A stretch of 64,000 bases of DNA from Peromyscus leucopus (GCF_004664715.2 NC_051069.1:9387001-9451000), one strand, 5' to 3'; shown: positions 24,882 to 36,712, counted from the first letter of the stretch. The notes: generated by a model from the sequence alone, not told the origin. Program-made: numbers and translations.

Positions 24882-25012
24882 AGTGGTTCTCAATTTTTGA
24901 TTATCACCCAAGAAGGCCCTAAAAGGCAAAGTCCAAGGATTCTAAATTTCACTGATGCCCCTGAAGCTCATCTTAACAGGTGTAATAGATGATTCTGATG
25001 TAGGTGTTGTAA
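24882..25012 (+). mobile_element. MER5-like hAT fragment
   Basis: Starts agtggttctcaatttttg and continues tcaccca then gatgattctgatgtaggt, the order of MER5-type elements. Old and truncated. Confidence 0.5.
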
Positions 25013-25202
25013 GGAATATACTAAATAAAACCACCACCCTAGAGCATACTGCCTCCCTTTTCTGGAGGCAACCCCCTTTAATGGTACTTGAAGGTAGCTC
25101 TAGATTTCAATTCAGGTCAGTCTTATTGCCCATGGTAGACTATATTGTCTTTGCTTCCTATATAAATATGCTGTTTGTTTTCTTCTCACTGAAACCTTAT
25201 AG

Positions 25203-25264
25203 GACAGACAAGGAACTGTTTTTATATTATATGAACCTCTGAAGAGATACAAATTGGGCATGTT
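25203..25264 (+). CDS. Iqch: Iqch coding exon (third from last), 62 nt, RQGTVF motif
   Basis: A 62-nt exon: acceptor gaaaccttatag, donor gtaagt, entering in phase 0 and leaving with two bases (tt). It reads DRQGTVFILYEPLKRYKLGM plus a leucine whose third base comes from the next exon. I predicted such an exon because exon 12251-12373 ends in phase 0 while exon 29291-29399 starts needing two bases. This is the only stretch found in the 17-kb gap with the right phases, splice sites and RQGTVF-like motif. The motif is what I expect where this ATP-grasp-like fold continues after GIGYDLE. It is too short to appear as a stand-alone ORF. Confidence is high despite its size. Confidence 0.88.
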
Positions 25265-27029
25265 GTAAGTATGAAGTATGTCTATGATATGTAATAAGCT
25301 AAAAAAATTGTCTATAACACCAACAAGATTGATGCTTCTCTTGAGTTTTAATCAGCATGCTGATTTATCTTGTTTTATTTGGATCCTCCAGTACTTCACA
25401 AAATGCCTGTAGATGTTGTTGTCAGGTTCTAAATATAGTTATCCTAATTATCAGGTAGGAGTCTATGCTTAACATAAACTCATACACATACAAGGCTCAA
25501 ATATTATTGATAGGGAGCCAGCTCAGATGACCCAATTGTGAAAAGCTAGTTGTCATTCTGTAATGCTTAGAAAAGTGCTCTGGTGACCTGGGCAGATGTT
25601 CTTCCAAAGTAGGGTTGGAGCCAGTTTGGGTTCAGATGTGGTCTTCTCAGGGAATGTGTATGTTGAGCAGAGTCCTGATGATAGAGCCACTCACCCCCAC
25701 CAATGTTTTTACAGTCATGAAAGTGCTGTTTCTTCTTCTTTGGAGCTAGAATGTGGCTACAGTTTAATCTAGTGCTGTGATGCCAGAAATGAGGACTCTA
25801 TCTGTAACATCTACACAAACATGTCCATTTCATCTGTCCAGGTATTTACATCCACAATAACAGGAAGTAAGAAAGGAGCTGCCTTCTGCTTCCCAGTGAT
25901 ATCCTATCTCTTAGCTCCGTCCTTGCTGTGAGCCCCTAACCTATATGTCTACACTCCACAGATGTGCCACTGTGATGCTAGGTCAGCAGCAGGTCAAAAA
26001 CAACAAGGCAACTACCATGACTAGGTAAACAAAGCAGTCAATTGGATTTGATGTTAGCAAGCTAATAAAAATAAGTATTTTCTAGAGTAGGAATCTAATT
26101 AGATGGGAAAGATGCAAGCTCCAAGTACATTTTTAAGCTCAGGAACTCAGGCAAATGCATTTGTTTATTACAAGAACTAGAAATCAGAACACAGATATAT
26201 GAACTCTTACTGTCCACCAGCTGGCATAAAAGGTGAACTACTAAGGACAAGCTGCCCTAGGGCTGCAACTGATAAACCTTCATGCACATGGGGTATGGTG
26301 GGAGAGCCAGGTAGGAGAGCCAAATCCAGATCTAGGATTCAGGTGAATAGGAGCAGGTCATCTGAGGGAACAAGCTCTCACCATTAGCAAAATTTTAACC
26401 ACAAAGAGTAGACAGACAATCTGAAAGTCACAAAGTGGGAACCTGACCATAAGATCTTCAAAATGAGGCCACTTTGGGAGATGCAGATCAGTAGGGTGCT
26501 GGCATGAAGGCAGTTTGTCAGCAAGTGGCACCCAGTGTCAGGAGCAGGATTTGTGTCCCAAAACTGACAGAATGACATGGGGAAGTATTAATAGGGGATA
26601 GGAAAAGCTCCTGGCATGTGGACCACAGGAAAATTTATGTAGTGGGGCCCTAGGCTTAGAAGTACCAGGCAAGAGGAAAATCACTACAGAATTTAAGAGC
26701 TATAAGGGACTTTGATGACCAAGCTCCCAGTCATCAAGCTATCAGAAAGGTAGATTTGATACTGAGGCCCGCAGAAAAAATAATCAGACTGGTAGCCAAG
26801 TGGAACTCACCTAGGTGTCCCTACACCTTCACCTGCATCCCAGCTTCAGCAGCAGAAATAGTCCTATCAGTGTTCTTCCTAGGAACTCATTGCTACTCAC
26901 ACATTCTACAGAAAGAACCCCACTGAAATGGACTTCAGAGTCTACTGCCTTTTCCACTATGTTGTATGCCCCTTCATTTTCTCATCCCTTACTGCAATCA
27001 TGAGCTAGAGAATGTCGGAGCAGGGAAGG

Positions 27030-27140
27030 GCCCTGGTGATTAAGCAACACTCTTATTATAGATGGGAAACAGGCTTAGAAAAGATATGTGACTTGTTTGG
27101 GTCCCAAAGCAGGTCATCTATCGAGTAATTCTCACCCTAG
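27030..27140 (+). mobile_element. MIR-like fragment
   Basis: tagatgggaaacaggcttag followed by gtgacttgtttgggtccc resembles a MIR core. Divergent. Confidence 0.4.
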
Positions 27141-28084
27141 ACTTTTATTCACTAAAGTTACAGTAAGTGGCAGGTTTATTGAGGAAACCTAGCTATGTAA
27201 TGATTATTGGAGTTTTGTGAATTAAGGTACATCATTGTTTACGTTTGTACAGAATTTCCTTTTATTCTTTTACAGAATTTTTTATTTACTTTTTCTAAAT
27301 ATTAGAGAAGATTCCAGATGTCCTTGCAATTCTCACTTGTATCTAGCTGAATGAAGGTTAGAATAACAGCTACACAAAAGGAATTGTACTAAGCTGTGAA
27401 CATGGGCAGTTGAGAACAGGTTATTTCAGAGGCAGTGTCCAGGAGATAGTCTCATTTTATACAATTTACACAGAAACAAGAAAGATGCTCTTTAATTTTC
27501 TCTAGTATTTTAATAAAAGATTTTCAGGAGATGGCTCGGCATGTTCGGCTTTACTGAAATCATGTCATGCCAGGTATGGAGTATCAGTCAATCAGCCCTT
27601 TAGGAAAAATGGGAGACAGTTCAAGAGTGGATGACCCTCAGACCAGACATCTGTGGTTTGGCTTTTCTGGGAAAACCTCACCACAACTCTATTTATTCTG
27701 GGATATTTCTGGAATATATAGAATTGGAGAAATTCCAAGGAAGGGAAATATGAAGAAAATTCTTAAAATGAATTAGTAGAGAAGGCATTAAACCATTTGT
27801 GCACACATACATCTACACATGCATGCATATGCCTACAAAATTTTTAAGTGGATCTCTATTTTTAATATGTACATGAAAAATGCCCAAGGAGCTTAGTGAA
27901 AACAGACATTCTTAGATATCCAAACCCAGATCTTGACATTGTTAATCTTCTTAGACATTAGGAATCTGTTGCCCTAAGAACTTAGTGTCTAACACTTAAC
28001 TCTGTAATTAAACACAAATTACTTTTCAAAGTTACTCAGTCTGGAGTTGATTTTTGACTATTATTTATTTTCTTTTGTGTTTGC

Positions 28085-28185
28085 TTATGGTAGCCCTGAT
28101 TGTCCTAGAACTCACTATGTAACATGAGCAGGCCAGCCTGGTCCTCCCAAGTGCTGGGATTAAAGGCGAGCGTCAACACCAGCAG
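28085..28185 (-). mobile_element. B1 SINE, degraded
   Basis: Antisense phrases ctagaactcactatgtaac and aagtgctgggattaaaggcg are clear, with internal deletion. Confidence 0.7.
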
Positions 28186-28367
28186 CTTATTTATTTTCTT
28201 AAATGAAGAGCTATGAATTGTTGTCCATAGAAGGGGTAGGCTTGTCCTTGGGTTTGGGGACTGTAACTCAAAAAGCTCAGAGTCTCTGATTTGGTCCAAG
28301 TCAGTCACTGTAGAAAAGGAAATGAAGACTCAGAGTTAAGTAGCTTCCACAAGTTAGCCGATGGTAA

Positions 28368-28370
<3 letters not shown>

Positions 28371-28402
<32 letters not shown>
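28371..28402 (+). repeat. (AC)n microsatellite
   Basis: About 16 perfect AC units. Confidence 0.95.
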
Positions 28403-28403
<1 letters not shown>

Positions 28404-28563
28404 AAAAACCTGACCTCCACATCTAGGAAGCAGGAAGCTCTGATTTCAGGGCTTGTTCTCAGGAGGGGCTGTGGAAGCAGCCCAGTTTTGACTTAAGGGG
28501 CCTCTCCCTTCACTTGAGTGTTAGATCCCTTAAGAGTAATACTTACTAAAAATTAATCCACTC

Positions 28564-28665
28564 ATGCCAGACACAGTGGCACATGCCATCCCAGCACATG
28601 GCAGGCAGATCTCTGTGAGTTCTAGTCCAGCCAGGACTACATAATGTGACCCTATCTAAAATAAT
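28564..28665 (+). mobile_element. B1 SINE, diverged
   Basis: atgccagacacagtggcaca, agatctctgtgagttctagt and gactacataatgtgacccta in order, then an A-rich end. Confidence 0.7.
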
Positions 28666-29290
28666 AATAACACCAATATACACACCTAACCTTTTTTGTT
28701 TTTTCCTTTGATATGGTCTTAAAAAATAGAAAATTCTTTGGATTTTCTCACGTTAAACTATAATCTACTCATTTGACATGTTCTCTGGCCATGGTATAGA
28801 TGGTATAGAATAACAGTAGCTAGCTGTTCATGAATGGAGACATGTGTCTTTGAACATAGTTACTCATAAGCAACAGAAATTACTTGTTAACACCCGAAGT
28901 AGAAAAGAAAACTCAGACAAGCCTCTGGAAGCCAGAGATGCAAATGTCTGTATAGATAAGAAAATTGTTAGACACAAATGACACTTAGCAATGATTCTTT
29001 GTAAAATCAGCTCTGCTGTCCTAGTTTAGTAGTAGCCTTTTACTAGAAATGTCTGAACCTATTGCTATATTCTGCTAAGTTGATTAATAAAAAATATTTA
29101 TTACACAAATCCTTTCTGTTGACAAGTTAAAATGGAGTCTCATCTTTCATATCTCCCTGAAGATTGCCACCTTGTGAGATTGAAAATACTCATTAAATTC
29201 CATCACCAGCAGTACAAATGAGAGGGCGATTGTTTTTAAGCATGTGAGGAGAATCGCTGGTAAACTCATTTGTTTGGATATCATTAACAG

Positions 29291-29399
29291 AACAATCGGT
29301 GTGGATCTCCAGGGGGTCCTCACGACCTTTGCTCGCAATCTCTTCATCATCCATCAAGAAATATCAGCACCTAATATGCAAGGCGAGACCAATTTTAAG
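29291..29399 (+). CDS. Iqch: Iqch coding exon (second from last)
   Basis: This 109-nt exon supplies one base to a split leucine codon and then 36 codons. The acceptor is atatcattaacag and the donor gtgagg, leaving in phase 0. The translation includes [18 protein letters not shown] followed by [18 protein letters not shown]. The helix-rich [12 protein letters not shown] segment reads like the C-terminal part of the ATP-grasp-like fold. The frame stays open upstream of the acceptor, but that extension is out of phase with any preceding exon and lacks family character. I therefore keep the acceptor at 29290. The antisense ORF over this exon is a shadow. Confidence 0.88.
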
Positions 29400-30249
29400 G
29401 TGAGGTGTTAATTAACTAACGATCCTGGTTAATTTCTATACAAGGGCTGAAAATACCTCATGCTGTATTGTAAACAAGTGCTAAACCATCTTTTTTTTTT
29501 TTCTTGTAAACCGTACACATTTTACAATGAACAGGGTCAATTTTGTAAGGTTCCCATTGAACCCGTTAGTTAAATTTAATAGTTTGAAACTTTTTCTTTG
29601 AAATACACTAGACTTGCTTTAACTCGCTGCCATTTTGAAAGCCAGGCTCATAAGACAACAGAGCTCTCTGATGTTGGAGGTGAAGCTGAAACGTCACAAT
29701 GGAACCCAAATCAAGACTGTAACTAATTTATGGTGTACCTCTCTGTACTTCACATAATGCATGTCTGGCTAGAGTGATTCCTGGGGAGCTTAGTTTCTAG
29801 AGCCAGACAGCCCTCAAACTCAAGAAGAATAGTGTTTGTTAAAGAGAAGAGGAAGAAAAATCCAAGCACCTATGTGGGCCATACACCCACTCCATTTCTC
29901 CAAAGGGAGGTAGACCTTCACCACTAACCTTTTTAAACCTCCATATGGCCTCTAAAGATCCAAAGTCTCCAAGTTCTAGAATGCAGAGGACAACTGCTAA
30001 AAAGAGCTGATGGTGTGGTCCTGATGAGCAAGTTTTTAATCTGACTCCCAGCTTAGGCCTTAGCAGTATTTTAGTGGCTCACATAACTCTAAGGATTCAA
30101 ATGGACACCACATGTCATTTTTCTCTTGAATAGAAATTGCAAGCTTCATATAAAACACTAATCTCTCTCTCTTTTTTTTTTTTTTCACTCAAGCTAGGGC
30201 TTAACCCCTTTAATAACAATGCTTCATTCTTTAAAGTGATGTCAGACCT

Positions 30250-30397
30250 GGCCGGGCGGTGGTGGCGCACGCCTTTAATCCCAGCACTCGGGAGGCAGAG
30301 CCAGGTGGATCTCTGTGAGTTCGAGGCCAGCCTGGGCTACCAAGTGAGTTCCAGGAAAGGCGCAAAAAACCAAAAAAAAAAAAAAAAAAAAAAAAAA
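30250..30397 (+). mobile_element. B1 SINE, recent cricetid-type
   Basis: Near-consensus gccgggcggtggtggcgcac through gtgagttccaggaaaggcgc, then a short poly(A). It lacks the last segment (gctacacagagaaacc), so its 3' part is truncated before the tail. Confidence 0.92.
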
Positions 30398-30574
30398 GAC
30401 CTAAGAGACTGGCCATTGGTTTTTGCACATCATGACCAAGAAAATTTGACAAAAATAAAGTAAAAATTATCTAAAATGAACAAATTCAAATAAACTGATG
30501 CTTCTGAACTTTTTGTGCTGCAATCCTATAGTCCAAAGACAAGCCCACCCTTTCTAGCTGCTAATCAATAATAT

Positions 30575-30715
30575 CTCTTTTGACAGGGTCTTACTATGTA
30601 GCCCTGGCTATCCTGGAACTTCCTATGTAGACCAGGCTGGCCTCGAGCTCACAGAAATCCACTTGCCTCTGCCTCCCCAGTGCTGGGATTAAAGGCGTGC
30701 ACCACTAAGCCTGGC
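30575..30715 (-). mobile_element. B1 SINE
   Basis: Antisense B1: gacagggtcttactatgtag at left and gcgtgcaccactaagcctgg at right. Confidence 0.88.
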
Positions 30716-30964
30716 CAAGAACGTTATTGTTTAGTTGCTGGGATGAGATCCACAGCCTTGGACTTGAAGGGCACATGCTCCCTCTCTGAGCTCCCCTCCC
30801 CCCACTCCACCCCCATCTTCTGAGTAATTCTCATTCTTTGGGTTTTCGTATTTTTCCACAATAAGCCCACATAAGTGGGTGATGAAACAATAAATCTCTG
30901 TAGTACAACTGAAAAAAAAAATCTCTTTTTTTAAGAAATCAAGTAATAGTCACAGTCAACTTGA

Positions 30965-31095
30965 ACTTCAGAGTCAGTAATTTTGAAAAGTAACTTGTGT
31001 TTCATTACCAGAGACCCTAAGAACAGATTCCTGGGCTCTACCCAAATTAACAAAATCAGAATCTTTGGTTTGGGATAATGAAACCCAAGAATGTG
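30965..31095 (+). mobile_element. MER5A-like hAT fragment
   Basis: gagaccctaagaacagattc, cctgggctctacccaa and caaaatcagaatctttgg follow MER5 order. Confidence 0.5.
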
Positions 31096-31148
31096 TCTCT
31101 TCACACAAGGCTCACTGCTGCATCAGTAATCGCAGTTTGGATACAGAT

Positions 31149-31520
31149 TTGGATACAGTTTGAATGTGTTTCCCAGTGGTTCCTGTGGTGGAAGCTTGAC
31201 CTCCAGTTTCCCAGTGATATGATATGAGAGGTGGTAGAACTTTTAAGAAATGGAGCTAGTGGAGAAATCCCGTTTGGAAGAGACTGATGCAATTCTCATA
31301 GAATACTGTTTAGTCCTTGCAGGAGAGCAAGACTGGCCTCTCCCCACTTTCTGGGCTTCCTGACTCACCATGAGATCTCTCCCGGCTCAATAGAGTTCCT
31401 ACTATAGTGCCATCTGCTGTGATGTGATATAGCTAAGGGGTCAAAGGCTGTATTGACAGTGGTACCAATCCTGGACTTGTAGTTTCCAAAGTTGTGAGCT
31501 AAATAAACTACATATAAATG
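31149..31520 (+). mobile_element. MaLR-type LTR (MLT1/MST-like)
   Basis: Starts near atttggatacagtttgaatg and ends with gtgagctaaataaac (a poly(A)-signal-like AATAAA). Divergent and ancient. Confidence 0.6.
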
Positions 31521-31529
31521 TATATATAA

Positions 31530-32720
31530 TAGGATGAGATGGGGATAAAGAAATAAACCCATACTTTATGATCAATTAATTTCTAAAAGGGTACTAAAGC
31601 AATTCAGTGGAAGAAAAAATAGTCTTTTTAATATAAACAAAACCTATAAATAATAAGGTTGGAATTCTCCAAGGTACCCTTTCCAAAAAGTTCTTAAGAT
31701 GGATCAACAGCTGAAACAGAAGAATTAAAACTACCTGGTACATAGTAAGAAACACAGGTATAAGTCTTCATGACTTTGGATTAGCCATGATTTATTAGCT
31801 GTGATGACAAAAGCAAACATGATCAAAGTAAAAATAAATTATTTGGATTTTATCAAATAAAACAGAATATGGTAAAAGATTTGCAAAGTATATATTTGAG
31901 AAGCCTATAGTATCAGGGTATATAAAAATACTCTTTTAACACAATAATAGAAATACAAAAAAACAGTTAAAATGCAAGCAAAGAATTTGAATAGATATGT
32001 CTTCAAAGTAGATATACAAATGGCCAATGTATGAATAAACATCATAAGACATTAATGAAATACAAATCAAGACCATAGTGGTCTTGGCTAAAGTGGCTAT
32101 GATCAAAAATTAAAGAAATAACAAACATTTACAAAGATTTGGGGAAAATGGGAACTGGAACCTTCACATAATGTTGTAAAAGAGTTTGGTAATTCCTTAA
32201 TAAATTAAATATAAAAATGATCCAGTAATTCTATTCTTAGATACATATATCAAATAATAAAAAACATGTATTTGTACATTAAGGTTCATTGAAGCATGAT
32301 TCATAATAACTAAAAAGTATAAACAACCCAAATGTATGTCAGTGAGAAAATAGTGAATTCCATTACAGTATATGGACAATAGTCATATAATGGAATACTG
32401 TGGAATATTGTTCAGCCATAAAAGAAGTAATGTGTTGACAGTGCATATATTACAATGTGGATGAATGTTGAAGACATTGTGCTAAGTGAAAGAAACCAGT
32501 CATAGAAAGATAAGTCCTGTATGATTCCATTATAATGGAGTGAGCAAAGCAAGCCAAACCATAGACAGGAAATGGGATGGTGGTTGCCAGGGGCTGGGGA
32601 AAAGGGAAGAAGGGGAGAACAAGTGCTAATAGGCACAAGGCTCCAATCTGGGATGATAAAGATGCTATGAACTTACACAATATTTTTGCCTACTACACTA
32701 TAAAGAGATGTCTCATATAG
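31530..32720 (+). mobile_element. Ancient L1 3' region (L1M-type)
   Basis: Readable L1 order: aagtagatatacaaatggcc, aaatacaaatcaagacca, tggaatattgttcagccata, gtgctaagtgaaagaaacca, then ggttgccaggggctggggaa from the 3' UTR. ORF2 is destroyed by frameshifts and stops. The left edge is approximate. Confidence 0.8.
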
Positions 32721-33012
32721 TATGTAGACAATTCCTTAATGCACAAAAAGGAAAACAGGAAGATGTCAGTTTTGTTCCCAGAAAACAATGAAAATAGCCT
32801 TTCAGCTTACTAGCCCTCCTTTTAAAGTGTCTTAGACTGTTACTTTTTTTCTGACCTATCATGGATTAATGCTTTTTTTCTGGTACACCAAGCTGACTAG
32901 AAAAATAAAATAAAAATAAACCTGAAGATGTGCAAAATAGAAACCTAATGTTTTCATTGTTAGACTTAATGTATATAAAAGTTCTAGGATATAAAAATTT
33001 TGAGTTCTATTT

Positions 33013-33185
33013 CTTTTTTGTTTGTTTGTTTGTTTTGTTTTGTTTTTCAAAACAGGGTTTCTCTGTGTAGCCCTGGCTGTCCTGGAACTCACACTGTAGC
33101 CCAGGCTGGCCTCAAACTCACAGAGATCCACCTGCCTCTGCTTCCCAAGTGCTAGGATTAAAGGCATGTGCCACCATCTCCTGGC
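33013..33185 (-). mobile_element. B1 SINE with (TTTG)n tail
   Basis: A TTTG/TTTTG tail at 33017-33047 precedes antisense B1 aaacagggtttctctgtgta through ccaccatctcctggc. Confidence 0.9.
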
Positions 33186-33387
33186 TTCTAGCTCATTTTT
33201 TTAAAAAACTCACATCAGCAAGTCTAATAATCAGTAATATGTGGATGGGTGCCATTGAGTGGAACACAATTTGAGTAGAATTGATCTAAACCATGCTTAA
33301 CTCCAAAAAGGGATAATAAATACTTGAGGGTTAGATGTTATAAGAAATCTTTAAAGTAATAAATATTGTTTTTACTGTTATTCACAG

Positions 33388-33522
33388 AGTACCATTGATG
33401 ATATTGAAGGCATTTTAGGAGTAACAGAAGAAAATAAAATGAGTTTTGAAGGAGAAAAAGAGTCCAAAGACAAGGAGGAAGACCTGTATGAGCCTGTTGA
33501 GATATACAAAGACGCATTATGA
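33388..33522 (+). CDS. Iqch: Iqch terminal coding exon with stop codon
   Basis: The acceptor ttactgttattcacag opens a phase-0 frame of 44 codons ending in TGA at 33520-33522. It reads STIDDIEGILGVTEENKMSF, then an acidic/lysine-rich stretch (EKESKDKEEDLYE) and the C-terminus PVEIYKDAL. The charged, low-complexity segment is probably a disordered tail after the folded domain. With the four preceding exons it completes a 199-residue C-terminal segment, roughly a fifth of the full-length protein as I recall it. Confidence 0.88.
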   Translation, partial: STIDDIEGILGVTEENKMSFEGEKESKDKEEDLYEPVEIYKDAL

Positions 33523-33700
33523 CTGGATCCTTGTCTAGAGAAAGGACAATATTTCCTTTGCTATTAGTATAAAAGTGGAGAAGTTAGTTTCCTTTGTTTG
33601 CCAAGAGGTAAATCAGAACAAAATGTAATGTAATAGTCTTTAAAATCTTGTTTATTATGTGATGTTACTTTACTCATTAAACAAACCTTCTGGTGTTTTC
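33523..33700 (+). other. Iqch: Iqch 3' UTR (predicted)
   Basis: From the stop codon to just past the poly(A) signal. The extent is inferred from the ATTAAA hexamer at 33676; longer forms cannot be excluded. Confidence 0.55.
33676..33681 (+). promoter_or_regulatory. Poly(A) signal ATTAAA for Iqch
   Basis: The hexamer ATTAAA lies about 155 nt after the stop codon and is followed within 15-25 nt by a tctggtgttttcacttgtg stretch, a plausible U/GU-rich downstream element. Confidence 0.6.
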
Positions 33701-33904
33701 ACTTGTGAATGGTTAAGTAATCCCTTCCTCCTCCCAAAGTAATCAAACAGTGGCCTCAGAAAAGAAGAAAAGCAGAAAGAAACTTTTGGCTCACTTGTAC
33801 TTCATGATTTCAGTGTTGTGACAAGAGTCACTTAGCTTCTGCATTTAGGAAGCAGATGCAGAGATCCACAGTCAAGCACCAGGCTGAGATCCAGGAATCC
33901 AGTC

Positions 33905-34390
33905 AAAGAGAAAGAAGAGGTATTCTAGGAGCAAGGGGCATCAACATTATGATGGAGAAACCTACAAAGACAACCAAACCAAGCTAGTAGGAACTCATGA
34001 ACTTTAGACCAACAGCTGTGGAGCCTCCACAGGACTGGACTAGGCCCTCCGCATATCGAGACAGTGGTGTAGCTTGATCTGTTTAAGGGGCCCCTCGCAG
34101 TAGGATCAGGATCCATCCCTGGTGCATGAGCTGGCTTTTTGGAGCCCAAGACCTATGGTGGGATACCTTGTACAGCCTTGTGGCAGGGGGAGGGGCCTGC
34201 CTCTACTGAATGTACTAGGCTCTGCTGACTCCCCATGGGAGACCATACCTTCTTGTAGGAGGGAATGGGGGCATGGGGGAGCTGGAGGGGTGAGAGGAAA
34301 GAAGAGGGGATCTATGATTGGTATGTAAAATGAATTTAAAAAATTCTTAATTTAAAAAAGTGAAAAAATGAATAAAATCCTAGTTAATAA
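33905..34390 (+). mobile_element. Rodent L1 3' UTR fragment (Lx-type)
   Basis: It contains gagaaacctacaaagaca, ctggtgcatgagctggcttt, tgactccccatgggagacca and gattggtatgtaaaatgaat in the order of rodent L1 3' UTRs, then an A-rich end. It sits about 200 bp downstream of the Iqch poly(A) signal. Confidence 0.8.
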
Positions 34391-36570
34391 AAATCCTTGT
34401 CAAAACATAAATGTCTTCTCCCCGCTCCAAAATTAAATCAGTTTTAAATAATTCTTTATCATCATTGTATCAAGCACTATTATTTGTTCTTGATTTCAGA
34501 GTAAGAAAAGCCGACATGAAGTTAACCACAGCATTGGAATGTGTCTAGGTGGCAGTATCTGCTCTTGGTTTAAGACAGTGTAACTAGAGCCCCTAGCTTG
34601 AATGAAAATCCCTGTTGTGAGTTTTCTGCATGACACAACAGTAGGATTCTTACAAGCTGAATGCAACGGTACCTTTTGCTACATGGCTCAAGTTAAGCAG
34701 TGCTGCCACGAGCTCTCAGCATTTGCTTCATAATTGTCGAAAACAGTTCTACATCTGCCAGCTTTATTGAAGGATAAAATAGGCAAAGTGCAACACCAAA
34801 ATCACATACAATTTTGAAGAACATCCTTTACATCTATAAAAACACATACACTTGGGAAATGAGAAATGTTTTTTCCTATGGAATTACAATCATTTTAAAA
34901 ATGTGCTTCAGCCACAGGCTAAGAGTTTCTGCAATAAAATTAACATTTCTCTGTGTGTCTGCTTTTGTTTAGCCAGTGTAGGAAGTACATTAATTAGCCA
35001 GGTTTCTTGTCTGTGCTAGGTACAGTGATGACCTCTTTTTCTTGCCAGATCTCTCTAATGCATGCGAGAGGCCTATTGTCCAGACACTTGACGGATAGGA
35101 GTGCTGCATGTCCATTAGAGTTCCTCTTACATCGAAGCCAGAGCAACATAAGGTCCAAGAGACTCATTAGTTCACTGGCACAATTATGTCCTGAGAGTAA
35201 ATGAAACCCTCTGTCTCCTTATGGCTCTCATCTGCTCTGGACTTTAAAAGAAAACTGTCTCTGTTTTGTTCAGCACAGCAGTGGATCATTCACATGGTCA
35301 AAGCCTTCCTCACAAAACCATTAAAGCCACAGGGAAGTTCCGAGTGTGGACTGTGATTAGCACTCCTGAGCCTGGAGCTGCTGGCAACAGTAAAGGCGCT
35401 CACTCTCCTGGACCTTTTTTTTTTTTTTAAACCACTTGATTGGTTTCTCCAACAATGCTACTTGCCTCCTTTGCATACATCATTATTTTGCAACACAAAA
35501 CACTCGATTCCAAATTCAGGCCTTTTCTCCAGATTCAGATCCTAAAGTAATAGGAAGAAGACTCTCTGCCCAAACATCTACAGCTTCAAAATGAAAGGCA
35601 AAATATCCGTAGACTAAAACAATAACGTCAACTAATTAAGTGGAAGAATCCAGAGCACCAGATTAAATTATCGAAATGTTTTAATTACAGAACATTATCT
35701 TTCAGCACATATATGTTACAATGATACTGTGTGGCTAGCAAACTAAATTCAGTTTGAAAACATGTTTATGTGTGTGTACAGTGTCTAAAGCATCCCTAAT
35801 AGTCAAGTGAAGATGAATTGCTAAATTTTTACCAACCTGTATTAGTAAAAGGATTTTTGGAAAATGTTGTATCATTTTCTACTGCACAGTAGAGCTAATT
35901 CTGTATGAGATGTGACCTAATGATGAAGAGCTGCAGTGGAGAAGTGCACTCGCTATGGAGGAGAGCATTATTGGTGAGTGTCTTTAATAGACTGCTCATT
36001 TCATAGTAACTCTAAAGACCAATGGGTCGTACAACTATGTTGTCCACTGACGTACCTCCTGTCCCCTAGCTACTTACTTACACTTGCCACTCACTGAGCA
36101 TTTAGTAGGGTAGGTAATACTGGACCAGGAGCTCTGTAATTCTATTGCATCTTCCCAGCAAACCCATGCAGGTAGTTATTACTGCCTTCCTCATCTTACA
36201 TATGAAAAAAAAAATCAAGATTTAATAAGAGTACTTCACCCCATGCTTTAGGTTACAATAAAATAAAATAAATTTGAGATTTGGTCCTTCTGTCCATGAT
36301 TTTAACATTTTGTGTAAAATAGAAAGTTTAATTTCACTTGGTCCAGGTCACACAACAGGTTTGCTTTCTTTTATAACCAATTCTAGTGTGTTACCTAACA
36401 TATAGGAAAGCAAGTTAATTTACACACATCTCTTGATAATAAAAATCAACTGGCTAGAGCAGTCCTGGGGAGGGTTTGAATAAGGGTATGGGGGTATATA
36501 TGAACAAGATACATTATATCCGTGTATAAAATTTTCAAATGATAAATACAAATTTTTAATTTAAGTATTT
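34390..36570. other. Intergenic unique sequence
   Basis: No gene was recognised. 34900-35400 is repeat-free and moderately GC-balanced, and may be conserved non-coding sequence. A MIR-like element lies at 36070-36235. The ORF at 35007-35204 shows no coding character. Confidence 0.5.
36070..36235 (+). mobile_element. MIR SINE
   Basis: cactcactgagcatttagta, cagcaaacccatgcaggtag and cctcatcttacatatgaaa follow MIR order. Confidence 0.65.
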
Positions 36571-36571
36571 A

Positions 36572-36712
36572 CTTATTTTGAGATAAGATCTCACTATGTA
36601 GCCCTGGCTGGCCTAGAACTCACTATGTAGACTAGGCTGGCCTCAAACTGACAGAAATCTGCCTCTCATCTCCCAAGTGCTGGGATTAAAGGCATGTGCC
36701 ACGATGCCTAAC
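36572..36712 (-). mobile_element. B1 SINE
   Basis: Antisense: gagataagatctcactatgt at left, gctgggattaaaggcatgtg near the right end. Confidence 0.85.

Larger units (their letters stand above)
12374..25202. other. Iqch intron, transposon-rich
   Basis: This 12.8-kb intron contains an MLT/MST-like LTR (12720-13070), a B1, the U4 pseudogene, a MIR, B3 copies, a URR1-like hAT, two opposed L1 pieces, a MaLR with MT-type LTR, a B4, a young B1 and a MER5-like fragment. The stretches 13345-14250, 15600-17150, 18000-18500 and 18650-19800 show no exon and no clear repeat beyond scattered faint matches. Confidence 0.7.
25265..29290. other. Iqch intron
   Basis: This 4-kb intron holds MIR-like sequence near 27030-27140, a degraded antisense B1 at 28085-28185, an AC microsatellite (28371) and a diverged B1 (28564-28665). 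The stretches 25300-27000 and 28680-29200 are unique-looking with nothing I can name. Confidence 0.7.
29400..33387. other. Last Iqch intron
   Basis: The final intron contains two B1 copies (30250, 30575), a MER5-like piece, a MaLR-type LTR (31149-31520), an ancient L1 3' region (31530-32720) and a B1 (33013-33185) just before the last exon. 29410-30180 is unique-looking with no named feature. Confidence 0.7.

Noticed and set aside
24955..25242. 95-codon ORF overlapping the 62-nt Iqch exon
   Set aside because: Runs in a different frame from the exon's coding frame and includes MER5-like repeat sequence.
27525..27570. 46-nt candidate exon with acceptor ttttcag and donor gtatgg
   Set aside because: Its length is 1 mod 3, which does not resolve the phase gap between Iqch exons, and the phase-0 frame contains a stop.
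29210..29290. Upstream extension of the Iqch exon at 29291 (frame remains open)
   Set aside because: Using it breaks phase with the 62-nt exon at 25203, and the extra residues do not fit between GML and TIGVDLQG.
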